A stretch of DNA of 64,000 nt from Candidatus Chlorohelix allophototropha. Lineage in GTDB: Bacteria > Chloroflexota > Chloroflexia > Chloroheliales > Chloroheliaceae. The notes under the pieces are model-generated. The model was not told the DNA's origin. It saw nothing but the letters and a program-made list of their open reading frames with translations, and did no database searches. Below are positions 33,980 to 42,315 of the stretch, in pieces. Every line of letters begins with the position of its first letter. Within the stretch, counting starts at the first letter, position 1. The stretch covers positions 1,240,001-1,304,000 of the forward strand of contig NZ_CP128400.1 of NCBI RefSeq assembly GCF_030389965.1, read 5' to 3'. Position numbers and translations under genes: made by a program.

Positions 33980-36742
33980 TTATGAACGGTCTAACGGTCT
34001 TTCGACCAAATCACCATACTGACGGTAAAGCGCCAGAATATCCTTACTGATATATAAATCAAAATCGAGGGTGCCGATTGGTTGTACCACTTCGCGGAAA
34101 ACTACATAACGCCACAGACGAGAGAAATCATCTCCCTGCAATTCTTTGCTAACACCTGAAACTAACAGGCTGGTATTTAGAATCCAGCTATTGCCACCAT
34201 TACCGTTGTAGAGTTTATCCAATATCCCTTTGGTAGTACGCAATGATTGCAATTTGTCGGCGTTCATCACTTCGCCCTTGGCTACTGCGACCTGTCCTAC
34301 GTTGTCACGCACCGTAGTTTGGTTGGTTTTTCCGGTTAGAAACTCAATTTCCTTATCGGCGATAGGAACAAAATTACGGTAGGTTTCCTCACCGAACCAT
34401 GCACGGAAAGAATAAGTATATCGCTCATAGCGATCACCAAGTTGTGGTTCCAACAAGGTGCGCTTGTCGGTAAAAGCAATGATTATTGGGTAAGTTGAAA
34501 GCTTATCAATTCCATTTGGTGAAAGGGCTTGCGCGCTAAAATCTTTGACAACATTACGATTGGTAAAATCCCGCAAATAGAAATCGAGCGGGGTGCGTGC
34601 ATCGTTGTCATACATAATGGGAGTACGGTAACGCTGCGGTAAAACATTTGCGACCGTGTTAATCTCTTTAACCACCCGTACTACATCGGGCGAAGTTTGG
34701 GTATAAATCCCGATTTCCTGTGGAACATCCGCATATACATAGGCATAGGCAAAAGCGGTGTGTAGGGTGAAATATGACATTAAACCAAAGGCAACCAACC
34801 CTACGGCATAAAAGGCTATTCGACTACCCAGCAATATACTCCCGCTGATGAGCAGAAATATAGAGAGAATTAGCGGAATCCATAGTAGTGCTTGGGAACT
34901 CCGCGGCTGCGAAATTGCGGAGTTTACATTCACATTCATGGTGATTGTGTAACCAAGTACACCTACGAACAAAAGCAAACCCGTCAATATCCAGAAGAAA
35001 TGAACGCTGCGAAATTTGTAAATTATCAGTTCGCGCGATTCTGCTCCGCTAAGATATTTATCTATTCCACCAAACACACTTTGGCACAGGTAAGCGGTTA
35101 AAAGAATGAATGGCAATGCCAGATGTATAGTCAGCCAGGGCATTTTTTCCCCTGCCCAACTTAAAAAGATGAAATTTCCGATAGCCCAAGTTAGCAAGAA
35201 TAGAGGGGCAAAATAGGGATGTGGGAGTCTTTGTCTTTCTCCGGGTAAGAGGCTATTACCTTTGATACTGGTACTGGTTTCGCGAACTTGCCAACGTGGG
35301 CGTGAGACCGTTTCAGCCATAGTGCCTACGGGTGCGTCCAGTTCGTCATCATTTTCTACATCTGGTATATCGGATGACGGAATTATTTCCCGGCGGATTT
35401 TACGTCGTGTTCCAAAGCGTATTGTTTGCCAGAGGATGAGTATGCCGCTGATAGAGCCAAACATTAACGCCAGCGGTTCATATAGCGGCAAGGTGAGCAT
35501 ATAATAATACCAAGGTTGCGCGCCCCGCTCTACCCCTTGCTGTGCCATCCAGTAGAACAGCGTGGATAATAACCCAACCTCACCTTGTGCCGGACTACTG
35601 AAAAAGCCGGTATAAAAGGCACTGTATATACCGAAAGCCAGCGCGAAGCCCACCCCTACTACTTTCCAACGTCGTCCCAACCAACCCACCGCATAAGCAA
35701 CCGTACCTGGTTCATATGGCATGAAAAGAGCAGTGGAAGCTCGATAGGTTGAATTTACCAGTCCCATGCGGGTGAAATAATTCCGACGATTTACCGCTAC
35801 TTCCTTGAAGGCGTAATATATCAACACCAAGCCGATTATCCCCAATATCAAGGCAGCCCAGACTAGGGGATGTGACAAAACCTGATATACATAGGTTTTC
35901 AAAGCATCGGGATTGGGATTATCCGAGGGGATTGGCGGTAGCGGGTAAAACCCTGCCAGAAAACTAAAACCTGCCAATGCTACCAGCAAATATATTCCGA
36001 TTATTACTAATAGGCGTGGGGCAAGTTGCCAACAGAGCCATGCGAACAAAAAACCACCAAACAAGGCGACATAGAAGAAGCTGATAACTTTGGTGCAAAA
36101 GAGTAGCGCCAACGAAGCCATAAGCAGATAAAAGTGGGATCTTCCGGGCTTGTCGATGAACCGAAAGATAAAGCCTACCAGCAATAATGAGATTACTGCT
36201 ACGAAAATATCCTCACGAATAAAGCGGCTGTAGTAAAGGAATAGAGGAGAAATCGCCAGCAGAAAAGATGCGCTCAAAGCCCCCCAACGTCCCAATTCGC
36301 GCCGTATGAGTAGTGGTAATAGCACCATTATTACGCCCAGAGCGGCGGAGGGGAAGCGTGCCGTTGTTACGGAGTCGCCAAAAAGCCAGAAAGTCGCTGC
36401 CGTAACATGATACAGCAATGGTCCATGTTTCCAAGGTTCTTGCTCATAGCCCCCGCCAATATAATATTGATAGGAATAGTAGGCGTGAACACCTTCATCA
36501 TGGTGCAGGGCGCGGCTATCAAGGTCGGCGAAGCGGGTGAATAGAGCGAAAATAATTATTATAAGGTAGAGTAAGACCTCAAGATTTAGCTTGAAAGTAA
36601 AACCACCAAAGCGATGGACATAAAATCGCTTGGAGGGTGGGCGGGAATGGGAATACCCGCTATCCAGTCCAGATTCTATGACAGTATCCGGCGGTAATTC
36701 GTCGGTCTGAGTGTAGAGGGGGTTCTGTTCGTCTATTGCCAT
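33980..36742 (-). CDS. Agl23-like (TIGR03663) membrane glycosyltransferase
   Basis: 920 residues with about 14-15 hydrophobic helices and the same acidic loop after the first helix, LHHDEGVHAYYSY (His80, His81, Asp82, Glu83). It resembles GT-C enzymes that use polyprenyl-phosphate sugars. The C-terminal external domain has no NHL repeats, unlike its downstream paralogue, so the pair arose by duplication followed by domain gain or loss. The two genes form one operon. Acceptor and donor cannot be told; glycosylation of envelope proteins or of a lipid-linked glycan are both possible. Confidence 0.85.
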   Translation of the reverse strand: MAIDEQNPLYTQTDELPPDTVIESGLDSGYSHSRPPSKRFYVHRFGGFTFKLNLEVLLYLIIIIFALFTRFADLDSRALHHDEGVHAYYSYQYYIGGGYEQEPWKHGPLLYHVTAATFWLFGDSVTTARFPSAALGVIMVLLPLLIRRELGRWGALSASFLLAISPLFLYYSRFIREDIFVAVISLLLVGFIFRFIDKPGRSHFYLLMASLALLFCTKVISFFYVALFGGFLFAWLCWQLAPRLLVIIGIYLLVALAGFSFLAGFYPLPPIPSDNPNPDALKTYVYQVLSHPLVWAALILGIIGLVLIYYAFKEVAVNRRNYFTRMGLVNSTYRASTALFMPYEPGTVAYAVGWLGRRWKVVGVGFALAFGIYSAFYTGFFSSPAQGEVGLLSTLFYWMAQQGVERGAQPWYYYMLTLPLYEPLALMFGSISGILILWQTIRFGTRRKIRREIIPSSDIPDVENDDELDAPVGTMAETVSRPRWQVRETSTSIKGNSLLPGERQRLPHPYFAPLFLLTWAIGNFIFLSWAGEKMPWLTIHLALPFILLTAYLCQSVFGGIDKYLSGAESRELIIYKFRSVHFFWILTGLLLFVGVLGYTITMNVNVNSAISQPRSSQALLWIPLILSIFLLISGSILLGSRIAFYAVGLVAFGLMSYFTLHTAFAYAYVYADVPQEIGIYTQTSPDVVRVVKEINTVANVLPQRYRTPIMYDNDARTPLDFYLRDFTNRNVVKDFSAQALSPNGIDKLSTYPIIIAFTDKRTLLEPQLGDRYERYTYSFRAWFGEETYRNFVPIADKEIEFLTGKTNQTTVRDNVGQVAVAKGEVMNADKLQSLRTTKGILDKLYNGNGGNSWILNTSLLVSGVSKELQGDDFSRLWRYVVFREVVQPIGTLDFDLYISKDILALYRQYGDLVERPLDRS

Positions 36743-36884
36743 CTTCTGCTTGAGTAAATTTCAAACTCGCTTTTCAATTAAAACGCCTTTACTCCAGTAT
36801 TTGTTTCAGCGGATTTTACTATATTAGTAGAGGCTAGTCCAATTTTAGGCTAAAGAGGTGCGTTGAAAAACAAGGGTGTAAGGC

Positions 36885-36935
36885 TTGACAATCTATACCT
36901 CTGAGTTATAATAAAATTAACTGGTATATACATCT
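36885..36935 (+). promoter_or_regulatory. Consensus promoter with dre-like operator at the start site
   Basis: TTGACA (36885-36890), 16-nt spacer, TATAAT (36907-36912). Directly downstream, ACTGGTATATACATCT (36920-36935) matches the NagR/DasR-type dre consensus ATTGGTATAGACAACT at 13 of 16 positions and covers the expected transcription start. It probably binds the adjacent GntR/HutC regulator. Confidence 0.65.
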
Positions 36936-36966
36936 AGTCCACACAACAAGAATCGACCCAATATAT

Positions 36967-37704
36967 ATGGGATTGAATATTTCCAAAACTGGTACTATGC
37001 CACGCTATTACCAACTACGCGAGATTATACGAGAACGTATTGTCTCAGGGCAGTGGAAAGAGGATGATGAGATACCATCCGAGCGTGAGCTTTCCGAACA
37101 GTATGGCTTGAGCCGCATGACGGTGCGGCAATCCCTCTCCGAGTTGGTGAAGGAAGGTTTATTATACCGCAAGCAGGGCAGGGGTACTTTCGTTTCACGC
37201 CCTAAAATTACTCAGCAATTGATACGTTTGACCGGCTTTACCCAGGATATGCAGACTCGCTCTCAGCGTCCCGGTGCAACGGTGTTGAGCGCGGAAATGT
37301 ATATTGCCGATCAGACTGTGGCGGATAAGTTGCGTATCAATCTTGGTCGTCAGGTTTTTAAGTTACGAAGGTTGCGCCTTGCCGATGGTGAGCCGTTAGC
37401 GGTAGAGTTAGCCTATATCAGCTTTATCGGTTGCGAGAAGTTGCTGGAAGAAGATTTTGAGCGCGATTCATTGTATCAGGTTCTTGAAACTAAATACGGA
37501 TTGACTCCACTTGAAGCGGAACAAGAACTGGAAGCGGGTATTGCCAGAGAGTCGGAATGCCGTTTGCTCAATATTGCGCCCGGTAGCCCGGTGCTACTGA
37601 TTCGCCGAATTACCTATACCGAACGCGCTCAACCGCTTGAATATGCCGAGTCGGTTTATCGGGGCGATAAGTACAAGTTTTATGCTCGCTTGGTAAGGGA
37701 ATGA
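36967..37704 (+). CDS. GntR-family (HutC subfamily, UTRA domain) transcriptional regulator
   Basis: 245 residues: N-terminal winged-helix GntR domain (about 12-80; IPSERELSEQYGLSRMTVRQSLSEL) and a C-terminal UTRA ligand-binding domain (about 95-240). Regulators of this type often bind phosphorylated amino sugars, as NagR and DasR do. The ATG lacks a ribosome binding site, and the leader is about 48 nt. The stop overlaps the next ATG (ATGA), so it is coupled with the NamZ-like gene. Context suggests repression of the operon until an amino-sugar phosphate accumulates. Confidence 0.92.
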   Translation: MGLNISKTGTMPRYYQLREIIRERIVSGQWKEDDEIPSERELSEQYGLSRMTVRQSLSELVKEGLLYRKQGRGTFVSRPKITQQLIRLTGFTQDMQTRSQRPGATVLSAEMYIADQTVADKLRINLGRQVFKLRRLRLADGEPLAVELAYISFIGCEKLLEEDFERDSLYQVLETKYGLTPLEAEQELEAGIARESECRLLNIAPGSPVLLIRRITYTERAQPLEYAESVYRGDKYKFYARLVRE

Positions 37705-38870
37705 CTGTTAGAAGTGGGCTAGATGCGCTAACTGCGCAACTGGTGCATGGCAAGCGGCTTGGGTTGGTTACTAACCAGACCGGAGTTGATTGCAATTTAC
37801 GCCGTTCTGCCGAAGTGATAACCACGCTAGGCGGAAAAGTAGCTGCTATTTTTGGTCCTGAACACGGCTATTACGGGGTAGAACAGGATGCGCTGCCGGT
37901 AGAGGGGCAGGAAATAGATCGTTTCAGTGGTGCGCCCGTGTACAGTTTATATCGTCAACACGATTATGAACTGGGAAATGCCACCAATCCATTTGCGCCC
38001 CCCGCTGGAAGTTTGGAAGAACTGGACGCGCTGGTTTTCGACATTCAGGATGTAGGGACGCGCTATTACACCTACCCAACCACGTTGGGGATTTTGATGG
38101 AGCAAGTGGCGTTGCCGCTGCTGGTGATTGACCGTCCGAATCCGCTCGGTGGCGAGATAATAGAAGGGCCACTTTTGGAAGAGCAGTTTAGCTCTTTTGT
38201 AGGGCGCTATCCGCTATCGGTGAGACATGGCTTGACCATTGGCGAGTGGGCTTTACTGGTCAATACGCTGTTTCTAAAAGGTAAGGCGCAGTTGGAATTG
38301 GTGAGAATGGAAGGGTGGGAGCGCGGAATGCTGTTTGCTCAAACTGGGCTTCCATGGGTAATGCCTTCCCCCAATCTGCCTACACCGGATACTGCACTGC
38401 TCTATCCGGGTACTTGTTTGCTGGAAGGTACAAATGTATCGACCGGGCGAGGCACTACTAGACCTTTTGAAATCTTTGGCGCACCATGGGTTGACCCGCT
38501 TTTGTTGGCACGGGAACTAACTTCCCGAAATTTAGCCGGGTTACATTTCAGGGAAACCTATTTCAAGCCAACCTTTGATCGGTTTGCGGGGCAAGTGTGC
38601 GGAGGCGTACAGGTTCACCTAACAGAAAACAGCAATATATTGCAGATTGTGCGGGCTGGTTTAGAGATAATCGCGGCTTTGCTGCGGCTCTACCCAAATG
38701 TTTTTGAATGGCAACCCGCGCACTTTGATAGACTAATCGGTAGTGAAAACCCGCGTCTAGTTTTAAGTAATAGCGCCGGAGACTTTTCAGCTTTGCGCCT
38801 GCTCTTTCAAGAGTGGGAAGAACAAGAACAATCCTTTATTGCGCTTCGGCGCAACTTTCTGGTTTATTAA
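37701..38870 (+). CDS. DUF1343 protein, NamZ-like exo-beta-N-acetylmuramidase
   Basis: 389 residues covering the DUF1343 family, whose characterised member NamZ (YbbC) of Bacillus subtilis removes N-acetylmuramic acid from the non-reducing end of peptidoglycan fragments. Conserved segments include GLVTNQTGV, FGPEHGYYG, FDIQDVGTRYYTY and PSPNLPTPDTALLYPG. B. subtilis NamZ is exported, but this protein starts directly with the catalytic domain and has no signal peptide, so it should act in the cytosol on imported fragments. Overlaps the GntR gene by 4 nt. Confidence 0.85.
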   Translation: MTVRSGLDALTAQLVHGKRLGLVTNQTGVDCNLRRSAEVITTLGGKVAAIFGPEHGYYGVEQDALPVEGQEIDRFSGAPVYSLYRQHDYELGNATNPFAPPAGSLEELDALVFDIQDVGTRYYTYPTTLGILMEQVALPLLVIDRPNPLGGEIIEGPLLEEQFSSFVGRYPLSVRHGLTIGEWALLVNTLFLKGKAQLELVRMEGWERGMLFAQTGLPWVMPSPNLPTPDTALLYPGTCLLEGTNVSTGRGTTRPFEIFGAPWVDPLLLARELTSRNLAGLHFRETYFKPTFDRFAGQVCGGVQVHLTENSNILQIVRAGLEIIAALLRLYPNVFEWQPAHFDRLIGSENPRLVLSNSAGDFSALRLLFQEWEEQEQSFIALRRNFLVY

Positions 38871-38942
38871 CCGAATCTCTAGTATCTTGACATCGCTGTA
38901 TGGTGTCTTGTTGTTGACAAGTTATCTCTTAAGGAGGGGAAA

Positions 38943-40406
38943 ATGTCCAAACGCTTGTTCCCACGGTATCATCGCATCGGTTTGTTTGTGGCGCTGGCGT
39001 TGTTTACGACGCTGGTGTTGGCAGCTTGCGGTGACAATACCGCGACCCCAGTTCCGGCAACAACTGCTGCTGCTACCAAAGCTGCAACAACTGCTGCTGC
39101 CACTACCGCCGCTGCAACGACTGCCGCTGCTGCCACCACCGCTGCTGCCACCACTGCCGGGGCAACGACTGCTGCTGCCACCACCACCGCTGCGGCTGCG
39201 GGCGCGTCTGTTAGCAAGAGCGGTTTCAAGGGTACTTTGAGCTACTGGGCGCTAGGTTATGCTCCGGGCGCGAACACCGGTTTCAGCAAATCAACCGATG
39301 CTGCGGTAGCGGCTTTTACGAAAGCTAACCCGGATATTAAAGTGGAAGTAGTTGGTTATACCGCCGACCAAGCTGGTTTTGCCAAAATCGTAAACGCGGT
39401 ACAGGCTGGTTCTGGCGTAGATGCTTTCCGTATTCCCAACGACAGCCTTCCGGTGCTGGTAAAGCAGGGTGCGGTTGCTCCGATTGATGAATATATTACC
39501 GATGCAGACCGCTCCGATATTCTGCCCGGTTTGCTCGATACTGTGAAATTTGACGGCAAGTATTATGCTTGGCCCTTGTGGGTTCCTCCGGTTGCTATGT
39601 ATCTGAACGTGGATATTTTCAAGGAAAAGGGCGTAGATTTACCTAAAGAAGGCTGGACTTATGACCAATTCGTTGAAATTGCTAAGAAACTGACTTTCAC
39701 CCGCGCTAACGGTGAGAAGGTTTACGGCTACAGTGCACTGGTTGACCCCGGTCTAGTTGACACTTGGCCCTTCATTCTGTCTGATGGCGCTCGTCCGCTT
39801 TCCGCCGACAATACCAAGTACACTTTTAACACCCCTGAAGGTATTAGCGGTTTGAAGAAGGTAACTGATTTGGCGTTAGTACACAAAGTAACCCCGCCCG
39901 ACTTCGGCACTCAGAAACTGGATGACATCCTGACTGCAATGCAGAAGAAATTGCAGGCGATGTGGAGCCGCCCCAGCGGTGACTCTGCTACCCTGAAGGC
40001 GAATGGGGTAAATTTCCAGATTATCCACATGCCAATCGGCAAGAGTGGCAAAGCTGTTTCGGCTGGCGGTATCGGCTTGATTGCAGTAGCGGCTAGCAAG
40101 GATAAAGCTCGGTTAGCTGCGAGCATGGATTTGGTGAAATACCTGACCAGTGCTGGGGTTGAGAAGGATGTGCCGGGCTATTATCTAGCGCCTGCCGCTC
40201 GCAAATCGGTGACTGTACAGGAGCCTTTCAGCTTCTTTGCCCCGATTGCCCCAACTGCATGGATTACACCGAGTTTGCCTGCTTGGACTCAAATCCGCAC
40301 GCTGATTCACCCGAATTTGCAAAATGCTATTTTCGGTAAGATGACGCCGGAAGATGCACTTGGTCAACCAACTGTGGAAGTCAATAAGCTTTTGGCTGCC
40401 CAGTAA
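38943..40406 (+). CDS. Sugar ABC transporter substrate-binding lipoprotein
   Basis: 487 residues. A signal peptide ends in the lipobox LAAC (Cys29); a Thr/Ala repeat linker (about 34-88) leads to a family 1 extracellular solute-binding fold (about 95-487) of the kind used for sugars and oligosaccharides. AAGGAGGGG precedes the ATG. Lying directly after the NamZ-like gene, it may capture MurNAc- or GlcNAc-containing fragments. The ligand is inferred from neighbours, not from the sequence. Confidence 0.9.
   Translation: MSKRLFPRYHRIGLFVALALFTTLVLAACGDNTATPVPATTAAATKAATTAAATTAAATTAAAATTAAATTAGATTAAATTTAAAAGASVSKSGFKGTLSYWALGYAPGANTGFSKSTDAAVAAFTKANPDIKVEVVGYTADQAGFAKIVNAVQAGSGVDAFRIPNDSLPVLVKQGAVAPIDEYITDADRSDILPGLLDTVKFDGKYYAWPLWVPPVAMYLNVDIFKEKGVDLPKEGWTYDQFVEIAKKLTFTRANGEKVYGYSALVDPGLVDTWPFILSDGARPLSADNTKYTFNTPEGISGLKKVTDLALVHKVTPPDFGTQKLDDILTAMQKKLQAMWSRPSGDSATLKANGVNFQIIHMPIGKSGKAVSAGGIGLIAVAASKDKARLAASMDLVKYLTSAGVEKDVPGYYLAPAARKSVTVQEPFSFFAPIAPTAWITPSLPAWTQIRTLIHPNLQNAIFGKMTPEDALGQPTVEVNKLLAAQ
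39058..39205 (+). repeat. Imperfect GCN/ACN triplet repeat coding for a Thr/Ala linker
   Basis: Tandem units related to ACTGCTGCCACC encode alternating Thr-Thr-Ala-Ala-Ala in the binding-protein linker. Length variation by slippage would change the linker without breaking the frame. Confidence 0.75.
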
Positions 40407-40443
40407 TTCCATCTGATCTTTTCTCGCGAATTTAGTAATCAAA

Positions 40444-40476
40444 CCCATATCTCCTCATTTTTAGGGGAGATATGGG
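40444..40476 (+). promoter_or_regulatory. Intra-operon hairpin between binding protein and permeases
   Basis: A perfect 11-bp stem CCCATATCTCC/GGAGATATGGG is followed only by CTTTAA, so it is a poor terminator. Such structures usually protect the binding-protein mRNA or reduce downstream transcription, giving more binding protein than permease. Confidence 0.6.
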
Positions 40477-40504
40477 CTTTAAGTGACAGGCGGGTAATGC
40501 ACCG

Positions 40505-41443
40505 ATGGCACAATTAGAAGCAGGTAAAATTCCGGTTCGTCAGGTCAGTATGGGGCAACGCCTCACGCTGTTCTTTAAAAAAAATAGCTGGGGCTACGTT
40601 TTCGTATTGCCCAGTATGCTAACCTTTGCTATTTTCACGCTTTTTCCGGTGTTTTGGTCGTTCATCATCAGCTTTCAGGATTTTAAACCGCGCGGTGGCA
40701 CTACCTGGAACGGTTTCGACAATTATGTAAAAGCATTTACCACTCAGAATTATGTTTTTGTTACTGCTCTTAAGAATACCGCTTATTATGCCATTCTTAC
40801 TGTCACCGCTAATATTTTAATTGCGCTGATACTCGCCAGTCTGATTCAGCCCTTGAATAAATATGCTCAAACCTTTTTCCGAGCAGCCTATTACCTGCCA
40901 GCCGTAACTAGCGCGGTTATAATCGCCGTTATATGGCGCTGGATGTTCAATACCCAGTGGGGCTTTCTGAATTACCTGTTGAGCTTGTTTGGAGCAGACG
41001 CGGTGCGTTGGCTCTCCGACCCGGATATAGCGTTGAACAGTATTGTGCTTTCCACCGTTTTTACTGCGCCAGCTACAGGCGTGGTGTTATTCAGCGCGGC
41101 AATGGGCAGCGTTCCCAAAGATTTGTATGAAGCGGCTGAGCTTGAAGGGGCAGGTCCGGTACGTAAATGGTGGAGCATCACGCTGCCTTTGATTCGACCG
41201 ACTACTCTGTATGTGGTGGTGCTGTACACAATTGCCAGCTTTGAAGTTTTTGAAAAAGTATATGTGATGGTGCCGAGCGGGGTGGGTGATAGTACTCAGA
41301 CAATTGTGACCCAGATATACCAGATGCTTTATAGCAATCTAAATTACGGAGTGGCTTCGGCTCAGGCGATTGTGCTGTTCTTGATTATCGCTACCATTTC
41401 GGTGTTTCAGTTCAAGTTCTTGCGCAGTGACGTGGAGTATTAA
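40505..41443 (+). CDS. ABC sugar permease, MalF/UgpA type
   Basis: 312 residues with six membrane helices and the cytoplasmic EAA loop YEAAELEGAGPVRKWWSITLPLIRP that docks the ATPase. It forms one half of the membrane channel of a carbohydrate ABC importer, together with the next gene. No strong ribosome binding site is seen; the gene sits behind the intra-operon hairpin. Confidence 0.92.
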   Translation: MAQLEAGKIPVRQVSMGQRLTLFFKKNSWGYVFVLPSMLTFAIFTLFPVFWSFIISFQDFKPRGGTTWNGFDNYVKAFTTQNYVFVTALKNTAYYAILTVTANILIALILASLIQPLNKYAQTFFRAAYYLPAVTSAVIIAVIWRWMFNTQWGFLNYLLSLFGADAVRWLSDPDIALNSIVLSTVFTAPATGVVLFSAAMGSVPKDLYEAAELEGAGPVRKWWSITLPLIRPTTLYVVVLYTIASFEVFEKVYVMVPSGVGDSTQTIVTQIYQMLYSNLNYGVASAQAIVLFLIIATISVFQFKFLRSDVEY

Positions 41444-41444
41444 A

Positions 41445-42311
41445 ATGGCGGCAGAATTGGTCAATGTAAAAGGCAGGTCAAAAGCGGTTTCGAACATTTG
41501 GTGGAAAGTGCCGCTTTGGCTGGCATTGATTATCACCACTATAATCTCGCTGTTTCCAATGTACTGGCTTTTTGTGACGGCTTTGACTCCTACAAAAGAT
41601 ACCATCAAAATCCCACCTGATATTATCCCGGTGAACGCCAGCCTAGAAAATTTCAATCGTCTATTCTCGCAGGCAAAATATTACTCGAACTGGGCGATAA
41701 ATAGTTTTGTTATAACTTTGACGATTACCGTATTCCACGTGGCGTTTGATACCTTATCCGGCTATGCTTTCGCCAAGAAAAAGTTTTTCGGGCGCAACGT
41801 GCTGTTCTGGTTGGTTCTCAGCACATTGATGATACCGCCTCATGTTACGCTCACTCCACTCTATTTTGTAGTACAGAATTTTGGGCTACGGGATAACTTG
41901 CTAGCAGTGATTATGCCCGGTACAGCCAGCGTTTTTGGAATCTTTCTGATGCGCCAGTTTATCCAAACTCTGCCGACCGAACTGGAAGAAGCAGGGCGTA
42001 TTGACGGGTGCAGCGAATGGGGCGTGTTCTGGCGTATTATTGCGCCGTTAAGTAAACCCGCTATCGGTGCGTTAGCAATCTTCACCTTTGTGCGCTACTG
42101 GAATGACTACCTGTGGCCCTCAATGGTATTGATAAAAGCGCCTTCGCAAACTTTGCCGGTGGGAGTGGCTAGTCTGCAAACTGAGTTTGCAACCGATTAT
42201 GGTTTGATTTTTTCCGGTGCGTCACTTGCCGCTTTACCCATGATTATTTTCTTCCTGTTATTCCAGCGCTACTTCTTGGAAGGGGTACGTATGGGCGCGA
42301 TAAAAGGCTAA
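41445..42311 (+). CDS. ABC sugar permease, MalG/UgpE type
   Basis: 288 residues, six membrane helices, EAA loop LEEAGRIDGCSEWGVFWRI. The start is the ATG at 41445, which follows GTGGAG and lies 1 nt after the previous stop; an in-frame GTG at 41427 would overlap the preceding gene. The operon contains no ATP-binding subunit, so an ATPase encoded elsewhere (MsmK/MsiK-like) must serve this transporter. Confidence 0.92.
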   Translation: MAAELVNVKGRSKAVSNIWWKVPLWLALIITTIISLFPMYWLFVTALTPTKDTIKIPPDIIPVNASLENFNRLFSQAKYYSNWAINSFVITLTITVFHVAFDTLSGYAFAKKKFFGRNVLFWLVLSTLMIPPHVTLTPLYFVVQNFGLRDNLLAVIMPGTASVFGIFLMRQFIQTLPTELEEAGRIDGCSEWGVFWRIIAPLSKPAIGALAIFTFVRYWNDYLWPSMVLIKAPSQTLPVGVASLQTEFATDYGLIFSGASLAALPMIIFFLLFQRYFLEGVRMGAIKG

Positions 42312-42315
42312 CCAG

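Noticed and set aside
30288-36742. The two large membrane genes as one gene split by a frameshift
   Set aside because: Each has its own start, its own complete set of helices and its own HHDE loop, so they are tandem paralogues.
39058-39205. Possible CRISPR or satellite array
   Set aside because: The repeat is a codon-level Thr/Ala repeat inside an open frame, with no spacer structure.
38969-39229. Ala/Val-rich minus-strand frame opposite the sugar-binding protein
   Set aside because: Antisense shadow of the Thr/Ala triplet repeat in the real gene.
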